From Ophioderma brevispina (Eukaryota > Echinodermata > Ophiuroidea > Amphilepidida > Ophiodermatidae), in NCBI GenBank assembly GCA_023653785.1, contig JAMKCH010049292.1:1-64000 (forward strand): DNA of 64,000 nt, in the 5' to 3' direction. The notes under the pieces are model-generated. The model was not told where the DNA came from. It saw only the letters and a list, made by a program, of their open reading frames with translations, and did no database searches. Positions 48,404-59,497 of this stretch are shown here, in pieces. Position 1 is the first letter of the stretch. Each line of letters opens with the position of its first letter. A program made the translations under genes and the position numbers.

Positions 48404-51178
48404 GCACTTGTCAATTTTAATCCCGGCCCTGGGGGTCCCGGGACATAGCGGGGTATATGCCGGGACATAGCCGGGCATGTACAAAAAAAAGTATTGCCCC
48501 GCAAGCCGGGATGTTAGCCGGGACTTGGCCGGGAATGTACGTTAGCTTGTCCCCGCTCTGCCGGGACAATCATTGATGATAGCTGGGACTTAAGCCGGGA
48601 GGTACAAACAATTTTCCCGGCTTCACCGGGACATAAACGGGGACTTTAACGCATGTGTCACACCATATAAAACCAGGCTATCAGTGAGCAGAGTCGCCCG
48701 TCAAATCTGTAGTATATCACCATTTTATATAGCTACAATTGCAGTCCGATCTCTTCCATGTCGTGAAAGGCAAGCTATACAAAGTAGCACACACGCATGT
48801 CGTCGCACAGTCGAGATATCAACTAATCCAAGGATCGATATTTTAAACGTAAAATCGCCAAAAAAATATCAAAAATCAATAGGAAAATGTTTTTTAAAAA
48901 AATTAATATCACCTGAATCACAAGAAATTACTAGAAGTTTGTCTGATTCATTTAATTCATAAAATCACCGTAGGTAGTGAAAGCTATTTGATATTTCTTG
49001 CTAAATGCCAGGAACATTGTCATTTCATTGCATAAAACGCGGGCATTTTAATGTGAAAATGAAAATACTGAATCGCTATGGAAACAAATAAATGCTCATG
49101 AAATACATTCTGTTAGGTCAAAAATACTTCTCGAACTGCCGCATGTTCCGATATAATCAAAATTAAATGTAATCGCGATTTCCTAACTTGTTTTTGGCAG
49201 TGTTATTCCCATTAAAATTTTCCTTTTATCGGGATCATTGCAAGTTTTTTGAACCGCCGCGCCGTTCAGCCAAGAGTACAGCCTATCCAGGCTCCTGCGT
49301 ATGTCAGCTCAATTTACCACAAGGCGCACCGAGCTGAGGTCCCCGGTCCTGGGGTTTCACATTTAGAGAACAGGGGAAATGAAGATTGCTCAATAAATCT
49401 AAAAAGTATAACAAATCGATTTTAATTGCACATAAATTTCCTTTTTTTTATTTGGAAATGTGAAGAAATTTAAAGTAAAATTGTAACCATTTAATATTGA
49501 TAGTGGGTTTGGTTAGCTTGGGCAATAAGATCTTAGAATGGTTAACTTTTTTGTGTCAGCGAACCACATTTTTTCAAATCAAATATTTACTAACGTGTCT
49601 TTTAATTTGAAAAATTTACCCAAAACTGTTTTTCTCATAATTTGGTACCAGTGGTATACAACTTTTAATGAAAATAGTAAACTTTCCCTTTTTCGCAGGC
49701 CCTAGCAATATAACTTTTCAGTTATATCATATATTTCGGCTTTAAAACAATCACAACGGACTCAGCCTGAAGGAAGTTTATTTTATTTGAGAAAACTCAC
49801 TTAGTACAAATAACAATTTCGGCAAAAAAATAACGAAATACTCACCAGACCTTATGTTAACCATGGTGTAAATAAACAACCTTCAAACAGGTGGCGGATA
49901 TAAATGAAAAGGGGCCCTGGCAGCAGCTTAAGGTGGGGCCCTTTAGCATCGCTTTCGCAGCGCAATGTTGCACTTTAGTGCGACGAGAGGGTGTCTGGGG
50001 GGCCCTGAGAGCAATATTTTAGGGGGGCCCTGTCAGCAGCTGCTGACACTGCTGACTCTTAAATCCGCCACTGATTTCAAATGCGTGGGAGCTGGCAATC
50101 CCTCTTGAAACACGAGGTGTTGGGATACACAGCTAGGTAAAATAATTCAGGGTTGTCAACTCTCACGCAATGGGCGTGAGTCTCCATGCATGAGGGAATA
50201 TACTCGCCATTGCGTGCCCAAGTAACAATGGGAACTGCACCAAAGATCTTTCCGCTTCTCAAGAAACTGACATGGAAAATTCAACTCAAATTTAGGCATA
50301 AGCATGAAGACTTGTTGGTTATACCTTTAAGTGATTGTTGTGTTCAGAATTTTGGCATAAAGATGCAAACCGCCCTCCCAAAAAATGGGGGAATAGTCAA
50401 TACGATTTCAATGGAGTCAAAAATGTCATTGCAGACACAAATATCTTTGTTTTATGCACGTTTTTCACTTTGTTATCTGCGGCATATATGCATCCATCAT
50501 TCATTCAAACAAAGATGGCTTGAGGGCCTCCCCCTGGGCAGGGTTCGCCAATATATTGATACCCACTGACAGAGTCATAAGCTCATGTCGGGGCATCTAT
50601 TACAAGTTTATTTTAGCACGTCACTATCACAGAGTAGGCCGACAAAACGGCAATCACCATGATGATCTTGTTGTTTGCTGACGTTTCTGTTGTCCAGAAT
50701 CAATGAATGATCCAGGGTCTTTAGATTTACGCTGCTATGTTTATTGGTCGGAATATCGCCTGGATAATGTGGATTTGTTTTTAACAAACCAACCTAAACG
50801 CGGTTTGTTTCTCAAACATAACTTCAGATGTGGGTGAAATTCGGCTCGGTTCTGACACTGGCGATCCAAAATGTAATATTGATTTTATATAGCTTGACCT
50901 GTTGTCGCATAGCCGGGACCGAGTTTCGGGATTGCACAAAGTTTCAAATCAGTCCCCGCCCCGATTGGCCGAGAATATACGCGGATTGTCACACCGAAGC
51001 CTGGCTAGTAATGGGCGGGACATAGCGGGGGATGTTCAAAAATAACAAGCCCGGCTACCCGTGATTTCGTGCTACTTTACGGGCCAAAGGCGGGGTGGTC
51101 ACACAGCAAAATGTACATTCCCAGCTAAGTCCCCGCGAGTCCCGGGACCCCCAGGCCGGGATTGAAATTGACAAGTGC
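48404..51178. mobile_element. 2.78-kb TIR element with CCGGGAC arrays
   Basis: The left end GCACTTGTCAATTTTAATCC and the right end GGATTGAAATTGACAAGTGC are inverted, and the match continues through CCGGCCTGGGGGTCCCGGGAC on each side. Subterminal zones of about 200 bases (48425-48625 and 50910-51150) are packed with GCCGGGAC, CCGGGACATAG and CCCCGC words, in sharp contrast to the AT-rich core. CTTA lies beside each end (48399-48402 and 51179-51182), possibly a target duplication. The core includes an ATATAAAA box at about 48665, an open frame at 48684-48962 without an ATG, a frame at 50186-50569 and a nested hAT-type MITE. No transposase motif recognised. Confidence 0.65.
49888..50073. mobile_element. 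hAT-type MITE, 186 bp, nested
   Basis: Left CAGGTGGCGGATATAAA and right TTAAATCCGCCACTG are inverted, of the CAGTGGCGGAT type common in hAT elements. Flanking 8-mers CCTTCAAA and ATTTCAAA agree at 6 of 8 positions, consistent with an aged 8-bp duplication. It contains GGGGGGCCCTG repeats and GCAGCAGC/GCTGCTGACA palindromes, and lies inside the 48404-51178 element. Confidence 0.75.
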
Positions 51179-51575
51179 CTTAAGATCCAATCTATCATTA
51201 CAGAAAAATAGAATTATCCTTTACAAAGATAGAAAAAATTATTGTTGTTTTGCCTATATCTATCATGGATATTGGATGGGCAGGCCAATATTTTTGTATT
51301 TTCAACACTTTTTATCCAATACTTTCTCCCTATGTAGTGCATTTAACAATCTAATTTCCTCAACATAGGACATGTGACAGAAAACACAATTGGTAACTGA
51401 CCAGAAGCCCCACTGCTTTTACGAAATCTGCCTCACTTTTTCAATGAAAATTGAGATTGTGCAAATGTTAGCTACGTCACCTCTTTCTCATTCACCCATG
51501 TCCCCAAAAGGAGTAGCGACGCCCCCGGTTAGGAAATGCTGCCCTATGTGTTCTGCAGCCCTGATGACACCCTAC

Positions 51576-51735
51576 ATTATCTCTACTACCATCATCATAG
51601 GAGTGATACTCCCCCATACATCCTGATAATATTGGGAAATGATCCATAAGTTCATGTGGAGTGATTTCCTTGACACGTCCCAAAGAACCCGGCTGTCTTT
51701 ACTGATACACGGAACATTTTGACCGCGACATTCAC
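51576..51735 (-). CDS. TNK/ACK-family tyrosine kinase, kinase exon 2
   Basis: The minus-strand exon starts after TTGTTTTTCTCAG and ends at a GTAGGG donor. It encodes the N-lobe of a tyrosine kinase. The first codons read VNVAVK, giving the ATP-anchoring lysine of the beta-3 strand. Then come KEITPHELMDH (alpha-C with its Glu), NIIRMYG (beta-4) and TPMMMVVEIM (beta-5, leading to the hinge). The order and the roughly 53-codon length match the ACK family, where VAVK is followed by about 25 residues, then the DH.NLIRLYG block. The pieces lie in different frames, so one-base indels occur at about three places. The exon begins in phase 0. The next exons (HRD and DFG catalytic motifs) would lie at lower coordinates; I did not find them in the window. 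Confidence 0.7.
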
Positions 51736-52707
51736 CTGAGAAAAACAAGGAGTGACATTCAATATACATTCTAGAATGACAAGTTTTTTGTTTTTCCTCT
51801 TAGATGTAGGCTTCGAAGTCTTGATGACCATCAATTACAATCAATTTGGTACAGTGGTTGCCATGTTTAAACATTAATTAAACATCAAAACCAATGTAGT
51901 GTGAATCCACTTACTATGACCAACTATACAAAGTTTTTTTAATGTGTTATTAACTGCACATAAAAAGTGGTTCTAGCATGCATTCAGACAAAATTTTTTA
52001 TTTAAACTTTTTCATTTTGTTTTTTATTGAAGAACCAGTCAATCACAAAAAGTGGGAAAATTAAAAAATCCCAAAAGCAGCACTCTCCAGTAGACAAATT
52101 GAGTTTTGAAGTTGGGTGGTCCATTTGACACCCATTCATCTAAAAGGTAGCGAAGTTCAATACAATTATGGCTGCATCTCTTCATCACCGGGGGCTGACC
52201 CTAGTCTAGTCCCACCTGTTTGTTATTTGGCAATTTTAGTTTTTTGAATATGGAGGTGGAATTAATGGGAATCTATTTCTCACATAAACCCACTTGAGTA
52301 GCAGAGATGTCCAACCTTTTTAGAGCGAAAGCTTATTCCAGATATTTTCAGGTGTCAAATGAGGTGTGTGATAAACACAGACTGGTAAATGAACTGACTG
52401 GTAAATGAACTTACGCATAGACCTATTAGTTGTTAAAAAAATCACAAGAAGAAACTTCCAAAACAGTAATAATTTTTTAAAATATTGCACACATGCAATC
52501 TAGGATTAACATAACCAGCAAAGAATTGATGGTATGATTACAACATGATTTTCCACAATTCTTCCAGATTCTTTCAAAACTGGGGGTGGATTATAAGCAA
52601 GCATGGGACTATACTCGGGTCGTACAGTATTTTGGTAAAGGAGGTTACCACATTGGCATAAGCAATGGAGCACAGCAAGCCTTACATTCCTTTCTCCAAA
52701 CAATTAC
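51736..52707 (-). other. Intron of the TNK/ACK-like gene
   Basis: Bounded on the minus strand by the donor AAG|GTAATTG (52707) and the acceptor TTTTTCTCAG (51736). 972 bases, AT-rich, with no recognised element. An intron at this place argues against a processed retrocopy. Confidence 0.6.
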
Positions 52708-52910
52708 CTTAGTGCACTAGGTGTCGTCCACATCCCTTTGCGCACCACACCAAATGAGCCATCTCCAGTTTTTCAGCAAGTTTCGTTCAGTTTTTCTTCC
52801 AATCAGACCTGTGAGTGTGGGGTTTTTCTTAGTCGGTGTGCTTGGTTCTGACATGCTGCCTGATGAGTTTTGGTTTGCCCCGACTCGTTCCTTCTCCCCT
52901 CCTTTCAAAC
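52708..52910 (-). CDS. TNK/ACK-family tyrosine kinase, kinase exon 1
   Basis: TNK/ACK kinases are cytosolic tyrosine kinases acting downstream of Cdc42 and receptor signalling. On the minus strand this exon encodes a Ser/Thr/Pro linker (NQNSSGSMSEPSTPTKKNP), then LTGLIGRK, NLLK, and in another frame GDGSFGVVRKGMWTTPS, a classic glycine-rich ATP loop. LTxLIGxK..RLLEKLGDGSFGVVRRGEW is the family pattern. Three one-base contractions (in AAAAAA, GGG and GG runs) would explain the frame changes. The last also turns the 3' end into TPSGTK and brings the donor into phase 0, matching the next exon's VNVAVK. The likely acceptor is ATCTCCAAAG. Upstream SAM-domain exons were not found. A decayed pseudogene is possible, but contraction-only errors favour sequencing error. 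Confidence 0.78.
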
Positions 52911-54549
52911 CTTTGGAGATAAAATCACAAATTCACTTTTGTTTTATTGCAGTTTTCAATAACCGCCATTTTCTCCCTACAATACCACCTTGATAGGAAT
53001 GAATGTGTTGGTAGTTATTTCTAATAAACTCCATCTGAAATGACATGCATACATTATTATACAGTAATATGCTTTCCCACATGTGAGTTTTTTCCATGCA
53101 AATAATAGCCAGTGGTAAGAACCACTTCTTGCATAAAAGCCCCTTTATTTTTGTGTAACACTGGTGAAGTAAAAACACCATTTTTTTTACAAAGATTGCT
53201 TTTGAAATTTCCACTTTATGTTATAACCCAAGTCCTCAAATGTCCTGTAACAGCTACATAGGTTTCATTCTTCTGTACTTTGCCACTGTGGGGTTTTCAC
53301 AACTTAAAGTACGCATTACATACATTCACAACTTCAAGGACATCATTTTGTTACAACTTTTAGGGCACATTTAGGCCAAATATCACCACCCTAAGGGTCC
53401 TGACAGTTCCAAAACTTAGCTTCTTTTAGGGTCCAACTTATTTCCAATTACATAGGGCTGTCCTTTAACTAATGTACAATGTGCAGTTTTGACCTGATGG
53501 CAGTCTTAACCCTTTTGCACCAAATTTAGGATTTCATTTTGAACTGTGTCCCACCTACAGACATTTCTAGATCTCTCTCATCATAGCAATTCACATACAC
53601 TCTCCATGTCAAAACTCCTGCCTGAAGTTAGGACATTATAAACTTCAAAATGATACCAAACTTCATTTTTTTGGATTGTTCCATATTGAGATACCCAAAA
53701 TAGTATCCGAATTTATTTTCACGTATTTATTTATTTTGCAAGAATCCGCTCAGTGTCTCTCGGTGCTTTAAGGTTTAACTTACTCTCCCTCAAACTCAAT
53801 GAGTGTTGAACATCTGGGAGTAAAAACATGGGCCATTTCTTTGACAGAAGGTCATGTACACTTATATGTGCATTTTTAAATATAGCACATTGCATTGACT
53901 CATTGCACTTTACATTTACTTCCGCTGCTATAATAGGAAATCATCAGAACCACTGGGAGCTACCAGGTTTAAGCCTCCAAAAAAAAAACCTATCAGCACT
54001 TAGATTGTGGCAATCACATTTGCCCCCAGGATGAGAGTGTGCAGCAAGATAAAGTGCTTTGCAGTGGGAAATCGAGCCACAACCTCAGATCGTGCATGAG
54101 TTAGTAATTCTAACCAGTGGAGCACACATGTCCTCTCATTAGATAATGTCCAGCACTATAACGCTGGTCCATAATTTCCTTTTGGACATACAAACACGTA
54201 GCGTTGATCGTTGTGTGTACTGTGTCTATGTGCAACACAATGTTGCGCCGTTTTGGCAGGGAGCGGGCCTACGTTCTAAAATTGTCCAAAAATTATGAGC
54301 CAGAGTATAACCCACAACTGCCCACATAAGGGGGCAATGATATTTATGACGAGAGAATCAATGATGCATAAGACCCCCGTGTATGGTGGAACGGGAATGA
54401 TCCTTGGAGACACAATGCATGAGACACCTAAGCCAAGTTATTGGTTGGCGACAGTTTTTGAACAAAAATATCTCCAAGATGGAACATCACATATGCTTTG
54501 GCAAAATAGAAAATGTAGTGTAGTACAAAGTTTTTGAGGTCAACATGAA
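52911..54549. other. Upstream intron or intergenic; partial SINE
   Basis: No SAM-domain exon was found here. 53984-54160 is a partial family-2 SINE (CCTATCAGCACTTAGATTGT, CCACAACCT). The rest is AT-rich with no repeat partner noticed. Confidence 0.45.
53984..54160 (-). mobile_element. tRNA-derived SINE, family 2, partial copy
   Basis: Shares CCTATCAGCACTTAGATTGT and AGCCACAACCTCAGATCGTG-type sequence with 27085-27240. The tail is absent and the B box is degraded (on the plus strand GAAATCGAGCCACAACC). Confidence 0.6.
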
Positions 54550-55790
54550 CCCAGGGGTGCTCTTCTCAAATGGTGCAAAATACATTCCTGTCATAATTTT
54601 TTTTTGAACATTAACACTAATACCTCTTTAATCTAATTATAATCTTAACCATTGGGGTCAGAAAATCAATAATGCCCTTTAATGGGAATGGCCCTTCAAC
54701 GGTAAAATTGAGAATGACCAGTTATTTGGACATGGAGGAATGCCTTTTAATATTGGTAATTGAGGAATGTCCCTTTCATTGGGGGGTAAATGAGGAATGG
54801 CAACTTTAATTTTAAATAACTTGCGCATTGCCCCGTTCCAAGGGGTAAATGATGGAAGTGCCCTTTGCAAATGGCATAGCCCTGTTTAATTGTAACTGAG
54901 AAATGGCCTAATGGCCTTTATTGGTAAATGGGGGAATTTAATTGTTAAATTGGATTAATGGACTTGCCCTTTAAAATGTTAAATATGGGGGAATGGCCCT
55001 TTTAATTGATAAAGCATAACTCCCAATAACTCTATCCATATCTCACCAACAAGAACTCTAAAACAACTCATTGGTGAACTCCATCCATAACTCCACCAAA
55101 ACCAAAAAAAAAAACCCTCTAAAACATAAACTCATCAATGAATGCCACAACTCCACACAAAAACACTAAAAATTCTGAACGGTGATGCAATCTCCATCCA
55201 TAAACTCACCCCATGACTTTACAACATAACTCTCAATGAACTCCATTCATACCGCACTAACCCCCCTAAATAACTAGACTAAAACTCTTGATTGGCTCCC
55301 ATTTATAACTCACCACACCTATAAAACAAACCTCTAAAACCTAACTCATCGATGAACTCCTAACTCGCCAAAAATAACTCCATTCCTCACTCCCAAAATA
55401 AATCTAAAACATAACTCTCAATGAACTCCATTCATACCTCACTAACAAATAATGCTTAAAACTCATTGATGGGCCCCATTTATAACTCACCAAAAACATC
55501 ACAACCTCTACCCCACTCATCGATGAACTCCATAACTCATCAAAATAACTCTAAAACCTCTGAACATAACTCGTTGATTAACTTCCCATTTTCCTAACTC
55601 ATCATAATAACTCTAAGAACATAACTCATTGAACTCAATCCATAACCGCCAAAACAGCAAAAACACCCTCAACATAAACTCTCCATGAAACCCATAACTT
55701 TTTGGGGAAAATTTGCATAATGCCCCTTTAGTCAATTTTAGGGTGTTTTTTCCTCAATGAATGCAAAGTACATTCCCATAAAAATGAGAG
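54550..55790. repeat. Composite minisatellite block 1
   Basis: Opens (54552) and closes (55738) with related phrases: GGGTGCTCTTCTCAAATG...CAAAATACATTCC and GGGTGTTTTTTCCTCAATGA...CAAAGTACATTCCC. 54655-55015 repeats AATGGCCCTTTAATTGGTAA at 30-45-base intervals. 55016-55700 repeats ATAACTCATCGATGAACTCC, ATAACTCACCAAAA and CTCTAAAACATAACT. The same components recur at 60640-61010. Confidence 0.8.
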
Positions 55791-56182
55791 CACGCAAGGA
55801 TGCTGTGCCTTACTCCAGAGGTTTGGGTGTTTGAGTTTGCAATGAGGCAAACACTTAATAGGTACAAAGCAACAAATGGCATGCACATAAGTGGAATAAT
55901 TCCATATCCTAACATCCCTTAACTGCATTATTTCCACTTTTCAAAATCACGAATCTGACCCGTCTTGATTTTAGGGAGAAATTGCGCCTAGTTTTCTAAC
56001 AAGAAAATAATGCCAACTCCTTTTATTGCGTTGATCGTCAGGTATGTAGTCTATTTCCGAGACGGATTGTTAGGGGATTTAGGCCTATAGCCAGGTGCAA
56101 TTTGTTCATTGTTAAGGCCAAGCAAAAACAAGTTTGTTCCAGGAGGTAGGCCAAAACCTAAAAGTACAAGCAATTTTTATTT

Positions 56183-57282
56183 TTAAAGGTGCATTTCGTG
56201 ATTCCACCACCTTCCGCTTTTATTCATTGTTCTATTGACATGCCCTAGATATTCTCACCTTGATTGTATGAAACATTTCCCCTACTTTCCCTTTCTCAAT
56301 TTTTTTTTGGGGGGGGGGGGGTCTACCTCTTTTCAGCCTTTTTCTAACTATCAAATGTAACCAATGTACAAACTGGTGTTTAAACTCATGTGTATATTTC
56401 TTTGGCTGCCTGTATTTTTCACTTTTATTATATCATATTATTTTCCTTCCTTCCGTGCTCATTGACTACCCCTTTAACTCTTTTTTCTACTATCAACATC
56501 TAAACTTTCCATAGTATAAACTGTTGCTAAATTCATGTATATATTTTCATTGCTGGTGAATATTCTCATTTTGATTATATGAAATATTTTTATTTCTTCC
56601 TTGCTCATTGTCTACTCCTTTAATTTTTTTTCAAACTATCTAATGTATAAACGATGTTAACTTATGATTATATTGTCATTACTGAGTTGCTGGCTGATAT
56701 TTTTAATTTTGATTATCATATTTTCCTCCCTTCCTTGCTCATTGTCTACCCCTTTAATTCTTTTTCTAACTATCCATGTATAGTCAAATGTACCATGTAC
56801 AAATGTGGTTATAATTTATGTAGATTTTTGCCATTGCTGGATAATTTTCTCACTTGATTTTATGATATATTTCCTTCCCTACAATGATTCTTTTATTATT
56901 ATTATTAATAACTGTATTATACATTGTCTTGTCCGTTCGATATGTTTATGCTATTTACACTGAACTTGAACTTGTTTCCCATAGATATCCTTGAAAAAAA
57001 ACTCATTCACCCTTTTAAGCTGAATACCGACGTTGCGGTTTGGTGTTGATGAGCAATGCCTTGTTTCCCCATCGGTCCCATAGGCCACTGTTGCTATCCT
57101 TTATGTCCGTTTACGGACAAAAATACAAATTGCGAATTTCTTACCAAACAAACGAATGTTGCACGGCAGATTTGCACACAGAAGTTCCTATGTTAACATT
57201 TTCAGACTGATATGAAAATCTCACTTTGTTTTGAGGTAAGTCGGGGGACGAGGCTTGATGGAGCACAAAAATGCCCCTTTAA
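56183..57282 (+). mobile_element. TTAA element family 2, copy 3, expanded
   Basis: Ends TTAAAGGTGCATTTCGTGAT and AAAATGCCCCTTTAA match the family, as does TGTCCGTTTACGGACAAAAA near the right side. It is about 800 bases longer than the other copies because a tandem array of about four 150-bp units fills 56240-56880 (CTTGCTCATTGTCTACCCCT, CTAACTATC.AATGTA, TTTTCATTGCTGG, TTTTGATTATATGA). A G14 run is at about 56308. Confidence 0.7.
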
Positions 57283-58162
57283 TTTAAAAAAAAAATTGAA
57301 AAGGGTTTTCCCCAGAAATGGCTCAAATTGGCTAAATAGCAAGTCAAGACAGTTGCAAATCATACTTGATTGTCCAATTATTAGTTTATAAAACAAAAAT
57401 ATTGATTTTGGATCACTTAGATATAAAATTTAAACGTTCTATCATCTCTTTTCGCATTTTTATATGAAAATGCAAATTTCCTCAGTAAATAAAAAACCCC
57501 AAAATACGGTAAAATGGCTCCAAATTAAATGCAAGTGGCCTACTACTGGCAACAAACTTGAATCCCCTGCTGACACCACTACTCCATCAACCACTGGCTC
57601 CACCACCCATCACCCAACCCGTTGGATTCTGTATCCATCAATAACCTGACTACCCCCACCCATCAACCAACAACTCCACCACTGATTTCAGTACTCCATC
57701 AACAAGGGGCAGCAAAACGCTACAGGACTAACTAATATAGATTAAAAAACCTAATTTTTGCACAATTTATTGCTTAAGGTGGTATATCAGCGATTAAACA
57801 GTAAAATTTAGATGACATTGAGGATTAGGAAGGGCTTGTGTATGGCCCAGGCCAGGGAGATTAATAACAAATTATTTACAGTACCGTACACATTAACTGC
57901 TGTTTTCTCAACTTTATTACAACTTTGAAGAAAAAATGAATTTTCTTCCATTTGACATCTTCCCCATTTTTTCAATTTCCAGAAATTGTAGAAACAAACT
58001 ACATCCTCTGTTGACCTGATATATGGTCAGAGTTATTAAACCCAGATCTATGTTATGAAGCTAAATTGCATTTATATAGGCAATCCCCTTCCAGTCAGCC
58101 ACCAACTCACCACCAAATCAACCATTTATTTAGGAAAACTTCCCCACCTGCCAACCACAGAT
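57283..58162. other. Gene-free; CCACnACTCCA low-complexity patch
   Basis: 57555-57710 repeats ACTCCATCAACC and CCACCACC words; the Thr-rich frame there is low complexity. At 57776 TTAAGGTGGTATATCAGCGA resembles one end of the first TTAA MITE family, but no second end was found. Confidence 0.45.
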
Positions 58163-59245
58163 TCATGAAAAAGTATTATTCACTGAGCCTGTCAAAACGA
58201 AGTACTTATAAAATTATACAATACAATTAAAATAATTATAGAAAATCAAATGAAAATCACCAAAAATTATGAAAGGATCAAAGCCTAAGGCAAAAACAAA
58301 ACAAAACAAAACAAAAACAATTCACTATAAAAGGCCAAAAAAATCAAGTTTGTTTCCAGTAGGTATCTAGTCCCAAAAAAAAAAGTGAAATGTGGCGGCA
58401 GACAACACGTGTCCTGTGAATGCTGTATTTTTGTGGGCTGCCAGCTATAGCGGGAGGACCGTGAATGCTGTATTTTTGTGGGCTGCCAGCTATAGCGGGA
58501 GGAACACTTAGCAATCCGTTGTGCGTGTGTGTGTGTGTGTGTGTCACTAAAATGTTAAGTTTGTTTAAAAATTGACGTTAATTTTGAGTTTTGAATTGAC
58601 CTAAATAGAAAAGTCGATGTTCAATTGCTACCAAACTTGTGTCATTTTTTTTTTTTTTTTTTTTTTATACGCGCTTTATGCGAAAATAGTGAAACTATAC
58701 CATGTCATGTGACTTTCATTTAACCAATCAGATGACAAGGATCTATCTATGAGGTATATAATATACGCTAACAACTTTATCTTTTGCACAGGGCAACCAA
58801 CATGACCAAGTGCTCTATGCTTTTATTATCCATTTTTCAACAACAATACAATACAATTAAAATAATTATAGAAAATCAAATGAAAATCACCAAAAATTAT
58901 GAAGGGATCAAAGCCTAAGGCAAAAACAAAACAAAACAAAAACAATTCACTATAAAAGGCCAAAAAAATCAAGTTTGTTTCCAGTAGGTATCTAGTCCCA
59001 AACTTAAAATGGGTCTGAAAATGTGGCGGCCGACAACGTGTGTCAGGTGAATGCTGTATTTTTTGTGGGCTGCCAGGCTATTAGTGGGAGGAAACTTAGC
59101 AATCCGTTGTGCCGTGTGTGGGAGTTGTGTTGGTGTGTGGGTGTCACTAAATGTTAAGTTTGTTTAAAAATTGACGTAATTTTGAGTTTGAATGACCTAA
59201 ATAGAAAAAGTTGATGTTTCAATGCTACCAAACTTGTGTCATAGG
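58163..59245. repeat. Local duplication (about 58217-58645 and 58843-59240)
   Basis: Both copies run through ATACAATACAATTAAAATAA, an AAAAC microsatellite, GTTTCCAGTAGGTATCTAGT, GTGAATGCTGTATTTTTGTG, a GT microsatellite (58521-58544) and CTACCAAACTTGTGTCAT. In the first copy a 43-base phrase (GAATGCTGTATTTTTGTGGG...) is itself doubled at 58412-58502. A T22 run (58645-58666) and a 180-base spacer separate them. Confidence 0.85.
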
Positions 59246-59319
59246 GGAAACCATGGGATCCCTCATGGTTGAGAGGCAAACATCATATGCCAAGGTCAAA
59301 TCAAAAGGTCATGTGAGGT

Positions 59320-59401
59320 CAAGAAAAATCATTGAAAAAGTATTATTCACTGAGCCCGTCAAAAAGACCAAAAGAGAGCAAAGAGTACTATATAAAATTT
59401 T
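59320..59401 (+). CDS. Exon-like segment ending at a GTAAGT donor
   Basis: The plus-strand frame reads KIIEKVLFTEPVKKTKREQR then VLYKIL, ending at TTTT|GTAAGT (59402). The stretch is basic and charged. A decayed copy of its first part lies at 58170-58205, before the first duplication unit, so it may belong to the duplicated block rather than to an intact gene. The exon start is not defined; family not recognised. Confidence 0.28.
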
Positions 59402-59482
59402 GTAAGTACAGGATCTCTTGAACCTTGTTTTGTTTTTGTTTTCCATTTTTGGTTTTTCTGGCTTTAATAAACCTGTTACCGT

Positions 59483-59497
59483 GGGGGGGGGGGGGGG
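59483..59497. repeat. G15 run
   Basis: Uninterrupted run of 15 G, a likely site of length error. Confidence 0.9.

Noticed and set aside
50186..50569. 127-codon frame inside the 2.78-kb element as transposase
   Set aside because: No catalytic triad or zinc-finger pattern visible; it does not start near the element's TATA-like box.
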